Made by a program: the position numbers and the translations under genes. Below the pieces are notes generated by a model, which ran no database searches, was not told where the DNA came from, and saw only the letters and a list, made by a program, of their open reading frames with translations. Positions 48,421 to 60,505 of a DNA stretch of 64,000 nt are shown here, in pieces. Source of the stretch: Erythrocercus mccallii (Eukaryota > Chordata > Aves > Passeriformes > Dicruridae). Numbering within the stretch: the first letter of the stretch is position 1; every line of letters begins with the position of its first letter. The DNA lies in the NCBI GenBank assembly GCA_013397435.1, contig VZRG01000348.1, positions 1 through 64,000 on the forward strand. The letters run 5' to 3'.

Positions 48421-51400
48421 TGTGTCCCACATGCCTCAACATCTGGTCCTCTGAATATTCTGGAGTAATTATAGAGGAAGCTCATTTCTAGGGCCTAGTT
48501 TTACTAGTTGACGGTGAAATTCCACAATATCTGTTGGATAATGCTTGCAGTCAGCCTGGAGAGAAGAAAAAACATCACGGGATGGGAATGTGGTGGGTTC
48601 AGGAGGCACAACTCTGGGAGTAATCACTGGCAGTCATCCCTGTTTGCATGCACTTATTTGGAGTTACAAAGTCACTTCTCCCCCTTCTCTGACACATTCT
48701 CTGGCTTGCTCTTCTCAGAATTATCTTTTATATAAAACAATAAATGCAGCCCTACAGGGCAAGGTCAGCTGAAGACGCAGATGAAGTGGATGGATATTCG
48801 CAGGGGAGGGCTGTCTTGAAGCAGGTTGGAGGAAAGGGATTAGCTCAAAGTCTGGAACCCTGCTCCTCCGTTTGGCTGGGTCAGAGCCCTGGAAACCAAT
48901 GGCACTGCTACTGATGTTGCTGGAGGAGGGGTTGGGATGTAGCAATGAGAGGGGTGCAGCCTCCCACAGCATCAGGATCTCCTCTGCTCAGCACTTGTGC
49001 CCTACAGGCAGATGTAACTATCTCAGCTCTCCATCTAGACTCCTTATTGATTTTTAACCCTTGTCACTGCATTCAGCCTTGGCCTGGCCTCTGTCCCTGA
49101 TCCTTGGAGTAACAACACTCAACTTTGCATGGAGTGCTGCACAGCTTAACCTGCTGCTGCCTCAGACTGAAATCAGAGGGCCAAATTCAGCTCTGATGCT
49201 TGGGTGTTTTGCTCCTCACGTTCCTGTGCAGCATTTCTGCCCGAGGCCAGCGGAGCTGTACTGCTCCAGCCAAGGGCACGTTCAGTGCACTGAAGTCCAT
49301 TCATTAGAAGTTTGTTCTTCATCCTTGCCTGTTCAAAGGCAGGGGGACGGGGAAACGCTTGGGTCTGCACAACCAATTTGCTGTTGCCTGGCTGGCTGCT
49401 GAAACAGCACAGTGCAGACAGCTTCCCATGGGATTAGCCATGCATTCAGCGTGCCGGGAGTTCTCACAGTTTTAGGATGGGGAAAGCATCCTTACAGGCA
49501 GCGGGACATTCACAGAGCCCAGCCACAGTGCCCCAGCAAGGACATGACTTGCTCTCCGTGGACAGCACAAGCAAGGATTTGTCAACATTGCTCAGGCCAG
49601 ATTTCATTTGTGCTGAATTTGTTTTGCAAATGTTGCTTTGAATATGGTACCAATAAATGGCCCTTTTCTGGCTTTTCTCCAGTGCCTGGGACACATCCCA
49701 TTCCCCAAGCAGGCCACAAATGGAGAGTTACGTGGAAAGCACTGGCACCTTGAATAGCCACAGCACAAATTCCTTGTGTCAGGTCTTCTGTAACTTATGT
49801 CCCCTCTGTGCCAAATGGCACCGGGAGCTACTTTTCTTCTGACAGGAGGCTTCAAGCATAAGACAACCACTTGGGTATGTAAATAGGATGTTTACAAACT
49901 TTCCAGATTTAATTTTAGCTAATATTTAATAATGACCAGTAACTATAATAAGGTGTCTTCATCTTTACTGCTAGTATTTCACTTTAAAGTTACCTACCAC
50001 TCTGATAGGACATTTCTGTGGTTTTTTTTTTCTAATAAGCAGCTTTGGAGGAGCAAGAAAGTGGTGAGCAAAGATGTTTATCATAATGGCTTTATTTTCT
50101 GTGTTGTAACATACAGGATAGACATCCACTGTGTGGGCTGGGGAACAGGTGATACACATTCAAGTAAATATATACATACTGAAGAGGAATTTGGAAACTC
50201 TTCTAGGGTTTATTTAACACGGTACAGAGCTATGAGGGTACTACCCATCCAGACAAACTAGAGAAACTAGTTCCAGTCCTTTAGAGAAGAGCAGATGAAT
50301 GGGGCTTTGAGTGTTTTAAAAAATAATAGAAGTGAGTGCTCTAAATAACTTATCAAATGTTGCTGCTAAGCTGCATGGGTTGGGAACCAGTTTCGTTTTG
50401 AATAGTGCCTTTCATGCAAATCACATTTCTGTATGCTTCAAGGCTCTAATTAGAGTGTTATGACCAAAAGAAAAGGAGAAATCGGAGATATGAGCAACTG
50501 TGGGTTTAGATAAGCTTTGAGTAAGATGGGAGAGGCAGTGAAGCAGAGAGCTAATGTCATCTCCCAGTAGGGGTCAAGAATTTAAGCTCAGGGTATGCAG
50601 GATGGGTGGGCCCAAATGGAATGCCAAATGATTTAAAACAGCAGAAGGAGCTAATGTACAGGATGAGCTGCCATGGGGGAGAACACAAGCAGCTGGTAGA
50701 ACAAGATTTTTTGCCATCTTTTGTTCAAATGAGTTGCAAAAAGCAGGGAAAAATACTCAGGGGCGAATGCAGAGGGGAGAGGTTTGTGCAGACTTCTTAA
50801 TGCGGTTGTTAGATGGACTGTCTTCTGGAGCATGCTGCTGTGTGATTAGTTCTTGAATTAATTAGAAAAATAACAAGTGGCCCATCCTCTCTGTGGTCAG
50901 TGCTCTGAACCTCATTAGCACCAGTGCACAGCCCATTAGCAGAGGACTTGCCACATCAAACTTCCAAAGGCTTGCTAGGGAGCAGGATGAGACCTGGGAG
51001 CCTTTAGCAAGCCCAAGAGCCACAGGCATCCCAGGGGATAAACACTTAGGCCTGTGAGGATCAGACAGCATGGCATACAGGAAGGAATTCGTGGACTATC
51101 TAGGCCAGTGGACAATTCCAACAAATTTCAGCGAACTTGCTTTTTCAATCACACTGAAGAGCTTTGGCATTGCTTCGAACTGCCTGGTGCTCATAGTCTC
51201 GGGATGTGCTGTTTCCCAAGGGCCAACAAGAGGGAACTTGTAAACTACTGATAGCTGGGCAAAAAAAAAAAGCATGCAGTAATGTTTGGCTTTGCAGCTT
51301 ATTTTCTTATGAAGGTGGTTTGGGGTTGTATTTTCCCCTCGAATTTTCACACATAACTACATTAGTGTAATGAGTCATGTCTGTGTATTTACAAAGAAAC

Positions 51401-54400
51401 AGAGCCCAAAGGAGTTTACGGATTTGTCATCCCAGTGCTGAATCTCTGAGAACGGTCCTTCCAGATCATAACAAGATACCGTATGCACTCATGGAGACAA
51501 AGCTTGTTCAGCTTTTCCAAAGGGGTGAATAAGAGTCATGCGTATGTAACCCTTGTGCAGGACTTGATGGGCAGTAGCCAGGGCTGCTTTCAAGTGTGAG
51601 GGCGTCACTACGAACACTCCAACTTGAGCTCAGAACCAGCAACCTGGGAAATACCAGGTTATGCTGCCTGAAGGGCAGTCACTCTTAAAACATTCCCAAA
51701 TGGCAGTCAGGTGGGTAACAAACAATGCGCTTATTAAAGGGCAAAAAAGGAAATTGGAATGAGGTAGTTGAACAGCATTGAAAGAACAGAAACTGTGACA
51801 CTCACTTTCTCTTACTTTGGGATATAACTGCTTGGCAACTTTCCCACTCATGTAACCTTCCTGGCGGTTTCAGAGTTAGTCTTGCAGGGCAGCAAGGACT
51901 TACTCAGCTGGGAGTCTGTGCTCTGCCCTGTGGCTGTGGCTGCTGGCTGCTCTGTCAAAGGTGCTGTGGTGTCCTCCCTTTGCAGCTCAGATGCTGAAAG
52001 CACTGGGGTTGGGCTGGGTCGAGGGACCCAGCTCTGCCACTCTGGCCACTGGGCTTCTCATTTCTCCCGAGGGAAACAGAGCTCCACTGGGTTTGGGTCT
52101 GTTGGCCTGTGGGAACATTTGGGGTTCCAGGGAGTACAGGGAGGGAAGGCTTTCACTGGGGTCTCATCCAACAGGCTTGCACATATTTTCACTGTCCTAA
52201 GAGAAGCTACATAAAATGGGAATTAATTTCTCTTCCTGTAGCATCTGCACTGCATTCCACCTGGCTGCAGAGGTTGCTAAGGTCATAGCCTGCTAATTAA
52301 CTCACCTGATGTATTTGCTTCCAGAAATGCTTGGTGCTAAAAGAAAGTGAAAGGATCCTAGAATCAGGTACTTTTGGAATACACAATTCATGGGATTTTT
52401 TTTCCTGCTAATCTTAGGCAATTACTGGTTTTATCACACCTCAAAGTAGGGTGACTTTTAGAGCATTTTTTCCCTTGACATACCTGCTGGGCCTATTAGT
52501 CATGTAAATGCAAGCTGTTCCTGGAATTCAGATGAATTATCTCTTTTAACACTACCTTATGAAGACCATTCCCATGCATGAAGCATTTTCTGTTAGTGTT
52601 GTGAGAGAAAAATGAAGTCACACACCTATGGGCATTGCCCTGTATTTAGGCAGAATGAAAAAAGCCCACCTGTTTAGTTATGGCAGTAGAGGTGCATGTT
52701 CTGAAAAGCAGTGTTTCTTTTTTGGATGTTTATACCCATCAGCTTTCATTTTCATCTGATGTCACTTTTCTCTTGTGTTAAATAAAAGAAAATACTGTGT
52801 TCAGCTGAAATTCTCTGTGTTACTTCAGCTGACATATTCTATATTATCTCAAGTCATTCTGTCAGGTTCCTTCATATCTACCATCACTCTCACCTGAGCC
52901 TTTTCATCTTTCAGTCTCTTCCGCTTCTCAAACCTTTTTATTGCTCTTTCTAGGCTTCTTCAGGGTACTTTGACCTCATCTCTGAAGTGCCTCCCAGGCT
53001 TTTCTAGTTTCAATTAACCTGGACAAATTGATGTCTTCAGCATATTTCCTTTTCTTTTCCCCTCCCCCTTCTTTGCCTATCAGGACACCAGTAGCCATGT
53101 GCTGCCTTTGCCACATTGCAAGCGAACTCCAGCTTTACACTCTCACTGGCAATTTTTATCCATGACTGAATTTAATCCACGTGCCTGTCCAGTTATCTGA
53201 GGACCATTGTTAAAGTGCTACTGAGAATGTAAGTCTGGCTTTGAATCAGTTCTTCTCTATACTGCAGGGGAGCTAATAGATGATGGGAGAGGCACAGCCC
53301 ACCCTCGCCAAAGCCTTGCTGGCCTGCTGTATTCACCAGGTTGTTTTAAAGCAATGTCCCAGTTATCAGTTCAGCCAGTGCTTGCTGTTCCTGATTCAAG
53401 GCTTCAGGTCCACAGCTTTTATTTTCCAGACTGGTACAATCACTGTGCTGTGGAGGGCCTTAGCAGTCCAGAAAAAAAATCCTTTAGGACCTAGTGGGGA
53501 TGTTTTTACTGGCAACTCCGTATTGTACTGGTTCCAGCCCTTGGTTCTCTGATATGTGGTGCAGGAAGGAGTAAAGAAGAGGCCTGATCCTCCAAAGTGT
53601 TAGAGCTTTCAGATGAGAAAATTATATCTGTGGTCTTGCCTCACAAGTCATCCCCAGGGAGCTTGGGGTTGTGATGGAGAGTGCTTCTGGAGGGAGAAAA
53701 AATTGCCCAGAGGGTTCCTGGTGATCAGAGTGTTTGGCTCCACCTGGGACCAGTGAGGACATGGGCCAACACAGAGGTGATAAGAGGACTGACAGGTGTC
53801 ACCAGGCTTAGCTGCAAAGATGGGCCCCATTTGCTTCACCCAATACCTCCCGTCCACAATGGTCAATGACAAATTCTTACCAGTTCCTCTTGTACTGCTT
53901 TTATCAGCCTACCAGTTTTATCTGTTTCTCCTGATGAATTCAAACATATTGAACTGGGTAGGGGATATACCACAAACGGTGGAAAACTCATGGCTGGAAA
54001 AACCCTGCATCATGGTTTCTCAGTGGATGCACACAAAGGGCACAACTTCACAAGGAAGGAGGGTCTTCAGTGTGGTTTGTGTCTGTGTACATGGGAACAA
54101 GAGGCACAAGCTAGAACTTCTGTATGGTAGCTGGGATTACCAACTAGAGATTCTCATGCAGGGCAGTTGATCCTGTGAAAACAGAACACAGCAGAAGCCA
54201 TCCAAGTACAGTCCTGCTCTAATTCTATCATTTCTGTTAATACAAAAGTCAGACACGGAGCACTGAAACAGTCCCTTCACAGTGAGATTGCCCATAGATA
54301 TATGCAGGTGGCATGACTGCCCTTGCCCTGGGGAAATGATGGACAATTTAGCTCTCATTTGTGAGCTGTTGTTAAAACCTAGCCCCATGGACACCTCCTG

Positions 54401-56500
54401 GTTACATGGTTGTTGCAGTACAGGATTGTTTTTCACTGTAAGAAAGAAATTGAATTCCCTCTGTCTAGTGGACAGATCCTACAGAGGATTGGGACAATGC
54501 ATGCAAACTCCTCGTTGTAGTATTCAAAGGTTTTGGCTTTGCTACATGTCAATAAATAACTGAAATGTCCCATCAGTCCAGAGTAAGAACAATGTACAAC
54601 CAGACAATTAAATGTCTTGTCTTTAAACAAGAAACAAAGTCGTTTTCAATAGAGGCTGCTAAACCAAGAACCCTTGCTCTTCTGACATGATTTTGGGGCT
54701 GTGCTTGGTATTCTGTGACTAGTGATTGTGTGGGAATTTTGCTGGATGTAAACAGTGAAAAAGAAGTTGTTCATTCTGCTGTTCTGGCTTACTCATCCCA
54801 GATATGACTTCTCCAGTCCTGTTGAGACCTCAGAGGCCTCAGAGCCTTGCCCTGGGTCATCATGAAGAAGCAAAACCACACGAGCAGCTCCTTGGAGGCA
54901 GAGATATTTATGTCTTTCTGTTCCACATAGGAGGGAAGGAGAGGAACTATTCTCTGCCTCCTCTAGGGAAAAAAGTGTTGTAGACCCCAGAGACGCACCC
55001 CTTGCTGGCTTCACCCTACAGATCCTCCACATGGCCACTCTGAATTGCTCAAGAACAGCCTCCAGGAACAAATGCAGGAATTTGTGAATGAACTGCACGC
55101 AAAAATCAAATTACCTCAAGTGGCCTTTTATATTATGACCTACATGGTATCAGGCACTTAATTTTATCTTGGTTTGGCTTGTTTTATTTTATTATTTTAT
55201 TTTATTTTCAATTTTTTTATTTCATTTTTATTTATATTTTGCGTTGTGCAGCAAAATTGGCAAAAACTAATTTAAGTAATTAACCTCAGGAAGATAAAGA
55301 AGATAGAAAAAGAAGAGAAAACAGCCAGTTGTAAAGGAAAGTTGTGTCTTACTAATCTACTAAAATTCTTTGCACATCTCAACAAATAAAAGCAGATGTA
55401 TCATTTTGGATTGGAGATTTGTAAACGAAGAGTACAAAACACAAACTCCATAGAAGGGTTAAATAGTGAGATAACAAAAATTGCTAATTATGTTTTACTT
55501 CCAGATGAGTGAAGGCTGTATGGAATTATGCAGGGACTTAACAACTCATAGTCACCAGGGCAGCATAATGCCATACAAAATCCCCAGATGCCAAAAGCAG
55601 CCTGATGCCTGCTGAGAGGAATGCCAGGAATACTCAGACTTATCTCACACAGGGTTTGACGTGCATCAAACCCAAGCTGAAAACAAAAGCAAAGGAACTC
55701 TCCTATTTTTCTTTCATGCTGCCTCAAAGCTTCCCATCAGCCACACAGCTGCCTCCTAGAAACTGCTCCTGAAAATGTCTTTTGATTAACACAATTTTTT
55801 TCAAAGGTGGCAGAGAATAGCCTGCTCACACTGCTCTCCTTTGTGGTCCTGTGTCTGACTCTGCTTGTTTTATACCGTGAGCTGGTGGGTTTGCTCTACA
55901 CAACTGCAAAATCTAGCTGCATCCAGTCCTGCTCCACTGGCCATGACTCCCGGCCAGCACAGTCATTATGAATAAAGTTGCAGGAAATCTAAGCACAACA
56001 ACTTAAAAGGGGATTTGAGGAATTTTTAAAAATGTATTACACAATTACCTGATCATCTTGCACCACCATGCCCATAAGAAATCACTGAGATAGATGGCTC
56101 TTAATAAGGATGAGGGGTTCAGAAATGAAAATCTGGTAACCTTTCTTTCTTACAAAGTAAACTTTTATCTCATTTTCCAATGTCACAAACCAGTTGCAAA
56201 GAGGAAGGTAAGGGAGCATCCCCTGAATTGTCCCTTTAAACGTTTCTTGCATTTGCCTTTGAAGTATTTGTCTCCAGTTACACTCAGTGATTGGACAGGA
56301 GAGTAGATGGATCCTGGCTCCACGTGAGATGACAATTCCCCTTATTCCCAGCAAAACCCGTTTGGCTGCATTCACTGCTTACACCAGATACTTTATGATC
56401 CCCCGAAGTTCCAAATTATTCAGCTGTTTTCCTGCTATTTGGGGCTGTTACACACTGGCATTACCAGGGAAATGCCGGGTTTGGAGCATAGCCACACCTG
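48421..56500. other. Intergenic, no gene recognised
   Basis: No recognisable gene or structured RNA. A low-complexity (TTTTA)n-like tract lies at 55181-55240. Several 60-125-codon open frames exist (for example 53796-54170 plus), none with protein-family features. Bases 48850-49500 and 51880-52200 are somewhat GC-richer than their surroundings. Confidence 0.55.
55181..55240. repeat. (TTTTA)n-like low-complexity tract
   Basis: Imperfect TTTTA/TTTTATT units over about 60 bp, interrupted by TTTCAA and TTTCAT. No terminal CR1 or other retrotransposon sequence was recognised next to it. Confidence 0.8.
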
Positions 56501-56734
56501 GAGCCGTCCAGCAGCTGTGAGTTTGCTGCTGAGCTCCCATCTTCTTTCCAGCCCCTCGGCAGCCTTATAACCAGAAGGGGGGAAAAAATCTGCTCTGGGA
56601 TGCCGGGCTCTCGGTGGGGCTGCCAGGCGCAATCCAGAGCACATGGCGGTCCCAGATCGGAGATCGCGTGTGATCCCCGGCAGCCCCAGCTGATCCAATC
56701 CCGCCAGCTGCCTCCACGGGCAGAAGTGAGAATG

Positions 56735-57010
56735 TTAATAAACACTCAAATGAAAGGAAGTTGTTGGGTTGTAATTAACATATGCCATTAGTATCTGTCG
56801 CTTCGGCCAGCCGCAGCAGACAGGCTGAACCCATACATACAAATGAGCGTCTGCCTGAACTGCGGGGAGGGAGGGAGAGATGATTTCATTGTGAGCGTCT
56901 GGTGCTGTCAGCAGCTTTAAATCACACGGGTACTTACCAACAAAAACGGTAATGGCCATTGTGTCCCGGGACAATAACACGGCTTCTAAAACCTTGGTTT
57001 ATCCAATAAA
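56735..57010 (-). other. Possible minus-strand exons flanking a 78-bp intron, or conserved element (weak)
   Basis: On the minus strand an ATG at 56962 starts MAITVFVG and is followed by a consensus donor, GTTG|GTAAGTA (first intron base 56937). A pyrimidine-rich acceptor, CTCCCTCCCTCCCCGCAG|T, ends at 56860. The implied intron is 78 bp, a multiple of three, and the surrounding minus-strand frame (56735-56980, 81 codons) is open through both versions. The region is CpG-richer than its flanks and has FOX-type TAAACA and TAATTA words at its edges. No product is recognised; it could equally be a non-coding RNA or a conserved regulatory element. Confidence 0.2.
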
Positions 57011-59164
57011 CAGTCCTAAGTGTTTGCTCGCCCTCTTCTTTTCACCAGAGCTGCTTCATTTAAAAGGTATTCCAAGGGGGGAAGATGAAGCTCTGGCCCA
57101 CCGAAGGTGTTTCGGACGCGGCTGAGCTGCGCCTCTGGCCCTTTCGCAAGGGTCCCTGGCGCTGCTGCCAGCGGGACAGGTGATGGCGGCAGTCCCGTGG
57201 GAATCACATCAACCCACTCCTGGTGAACGTCACCAAGGCTTTCGGGAAGGTCGATAACCATCCCAGAGCCTCCCGCCGCTGGCTGGGATCGTTTCACTGG
57301 AGTGGTGGTTGTGCTGTTCTGTTCTCATTACCAATAATTACCTTTGCTGGGCTGTGCCTACCTCACCAATTCCTCTCTCTTAGGGGGCTCAAAGATTAAA
57401 ACGCACAGAAAAGCCCCTGTCCATCAGAACTGCCAGAGACCTCCCTGTTAATTTCTATCGCTCTCTTCTTGCTCCAAAGAAATGTGTCAGGAACTGAAGG
57501 CTTAGCAGGTTTTATCCTCTCTAAAAATAAAACCTCTGTGAATTCAATGAAGAATAATAATTTCTAACCCCCAGATATATTGCTGGAAGTTGATAGTAAT
57601 CACTTTTTTTTTTTTTGCAACTGTCTTAGTCCTCCTCGTCTGTTTTTAAATGTTTATTTACATAAGCAATTAGTTCAAGGACCACCACAACCAAAATCAG
57701 TAGATCTAGGACTGCAAATGTGATTCTGCTGAATTGCTAAACTGCCACGAAAAACAACAAAGTCAGAAGCATCTGGGCTGTGCTCCAAGACATGGGATTT
57801 ATATGATCATACTCTGCATCTTAGTTCAGTCTGACAGAATATTTTCCTACATTCTGTGCTAAAAGAGCTTTAAAGGTCTCTGCAGGAGTTTCTCTTTGGA
57901 GGCATTTGAGATGGCACATGATAATTAGATATTTCTATAGTGCAGAAATTATTTTCTTTTCATTTCCCAGTTCGCAGGCAGAGCTGTGGTCAGCAACCCT
58001 GTCTGACTCAGCCTCTCATCTTCCTGCTTTTAAAACCTCACAGTTCTCTCATTTATTGACATATTTTAAGAAAAAAGTTTTACTGCCTCTGAAAAAATTC
58101 TGTTCTGCTGTCATTGCTTCCAGCTTTCTGCAGCAAAGCTACTGCTGTCTCCAGTAGAATTTACGTCCAAGCAGGCACTGCAAAGGACCCATAGAATTCA
58201 TCCCTGGTCAACAGGTCCAGCGGGATGCAGCTGATGCTCTCTGAAATGGCCTAGGAAAAGCGCTAGGACCATCCCTTTCAGCTAGCCCTGTTCCCGGGGA
58301 AAAGACAAAGTCCAGATAGATGAGAGAGATGGCAAAGGAAATGTTCCATTTGATGGTTTTCCTAATCTTCATTATGAAATCCTTAGATGTGGTTGAGGCA
58401 ATACATGCTCCTTTGCATACAGGGATGGACCAACCAGCTTCAATGTGCCCAGCATCATAGTGGAGTTCCAAAGTGGGGTTTTTTTCAGCCTTTAGACCTT
58501 CCATTTTATCCCTGCATGTGATTCCCCCATATTCCCTCTGCTTTATGTCATGTGGGCAAGAGGCCGAAGCAGCCACCCTGCATCACTGTGACGATGGATG
58601 TCCTTGCACCCTTCACCCTACCTTCATCAATCAGTGCCTTCTACTGGAAACCAGAGCCAGGCTAACACCCAGACTTCTTCAAGGACCCACCACCGGCTCT
58701 GGCCCTGCCTGGGGTGTGGGGGTGGCACCACACCTCAGAGGGGATCAGAGGGCTGCAGCCTGTATGGACAGTCTTGCTTTGGTGACCCTGCACCACCGCA
58801 CTGCTGAATGGCACCAGAATGGTGTCTTCAGATGGGGACCTCAATATGCTGTCAGATTTTGTGATGGGGGAATACGTCTGTAGCACCACGTCTTGAAGTT
58901 GCTGCCTCTTGTCAGAAGGCTTCAACAGCATTTTATTCTACATCTGAAAGCGGGTTGGGAAAAAAGTACTGGATTGGGCCCCTGCAGCTAAAGTCTAATT
59001 TTAAAGTCTTCAGCCAGACTGAGAATAAAATTCAAAAGCATTTTGCAGCATCAAGGAAAAGGAAATAGTCTTGTACTCTGACTATTTTCCCCACCATGAA
59101 GTCCCCTACCTGTAACAGGATTCCCAGAGAGAAAATAAGATATAAGCAGGAGATACATGAGGTG
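57011..59164. other. Intergenic, no gene recognised
   Basis: The first 300 bp keep raised GC and several CpGs and may belong with the element just before. The rest is ordinary intergenic DNA without a recognised gene or transposon. Confidence 0.55.
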
Positions 59165-60505
59165 AAAGCAGGGACAGGCCACCTGGGAAGATTATAGGAA
59201 TAGTGTAAGAGTATGCAGAAATTCAATGAAAAGGGCCAAGGCTCATTTGGAATTAAATCTGGCTAAGGTTGTCAAGGATAATGAGAAGAACTTCTTCAAA
59301 CACATCAACAACAAAATTATTAGCAGGGAAAATGTAGGCCCACTACTGAATGGAAAAGGGACTATTGCAACATAGCTTGTAGAGAAGGCTGAGATATTGC
59401 ATGTCTTCTTGCTTCAATCTTCACTGCCAAGGCCAGCACTCAGGAATCTCTGACCCAGGAGACCAGGAGGAATGTCCAGACAAAGGAAGATTTCCCCTTG
59501 GTTGAGAAGGATTGGGTTAGAGACCATTTAGTCAAACTCAATATCCCCAAGTCCATGGGTCCTGATAGGATGCATCCATGAATGCTGAGGGAGCTGGCAG
59601 GTGTCTTTGCTAGGCCACTCTCAGTCACCCTTGGAAGGACATGGCAATCAAGAGAAGTGCATGGCGCACTGGACGAAAGCAAACATCGCTCCAGTATTCA
59701 AAAAGGGCAAGAAGGAGAACCTAGGGAACTACTGGCTAGTCAGACTCATGTCAGTTCCTGGAAAGGTGATGTAACAGCTCATCCTGGACTCTGGATAAAT
59801 GGATGGATGGATGGATGGATGGATGGATGGATGGATGGACCAACGAAGGATGTTCTGTGAAGCTGTCCATGAGCCAGCATTGTACCATTGGAGCCAGGAA
59901 GGTGAATGATATCCTGGGGTACATTGGGAAGAGCACTGCCAGCAGGTCAAGGGAGGTGATCCTGCCCCTCTACTCAGCCCTGCTGAGGCCACATCTGGAG
60001 CGCTGTGTCCAGTTCTGGGCTCCTCAGCACAAGAGAGACAGGGAGCTCCTGGAGCAGGTCCAGTGGAGAGCTACAGAGATGATTAAGCGACTGGAACATC
60101 TCTCCTATGAGAAAAGGCTGAGGGACCTGGGCCTGCTCATCTTCAAGAAAAGACGACTCAGAGGGACCCCATCAGTGTCTCTAAGTGTCTGAAGGGAGGT
60201 TGCCAAGAGGATGGAGCCAGGCTCTTCTCAGTGGTGCTGAACAATAGGGTGAGAGGCAATGGGCAATAACTGGAACACAGGATTTTCCACCTGAAAAGGA
60301 GCAAGAACTTATTTACTGTGAGGGTGTGTGAGCACTGGAGCAGATTGCCCAGAGAGGTGGTGGAATCTTCTTTTCTGGAAGTATTCAAAGGCCACCTGGA
60401 CACAGTCCTGAATAATGTGCTCTAGGGGACCCTGCTGATCAGGAAGTTGGGATCAGATGACGTCCAGTGGTCCCTTCCAACCATACCAATTCAGTGGTTC
60501 TGTGA
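59165..60505 (+). mobile_element. CR1 LINE copy, 5' truncated, ORF2 core deleted
   Basis: The longest transposon in the window. It begins within ORF2 (AAGCAGGGACAGGCCACCTG) and shows the finger-domain motif as GNYWLVRLMSVPGKV, frameshifted, near 59725-59770. It then jumps across a GGAT simple repeat (59799-59839) to the ORF2 C-terminus near 59867, where MSQHCTIGARKVNDILGYI, SRSREVILPLYSALLRPHLE and CVQFWAPQHKRDRELLEQVQ are readable to about 60120. The reverse-transcriptase core with its YADD-type active site is missing. The 3' UTR-like part ends in CCAATTCAGTGGTTCTGTGA, the CR1 terminal repeat form. Stops and indels make it inactive. Confidence 0.95.
59799..59839. repeat. (ATGG)10 tetranucleotide repeat inside CR1
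   Basis: About ten uninterrupted ATGG units exactly where the CR1 copy lacks its reverse-transcriptase core. It is likely polymorphic. It may mark the deletion or repair junction. Confidence 0.95.
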
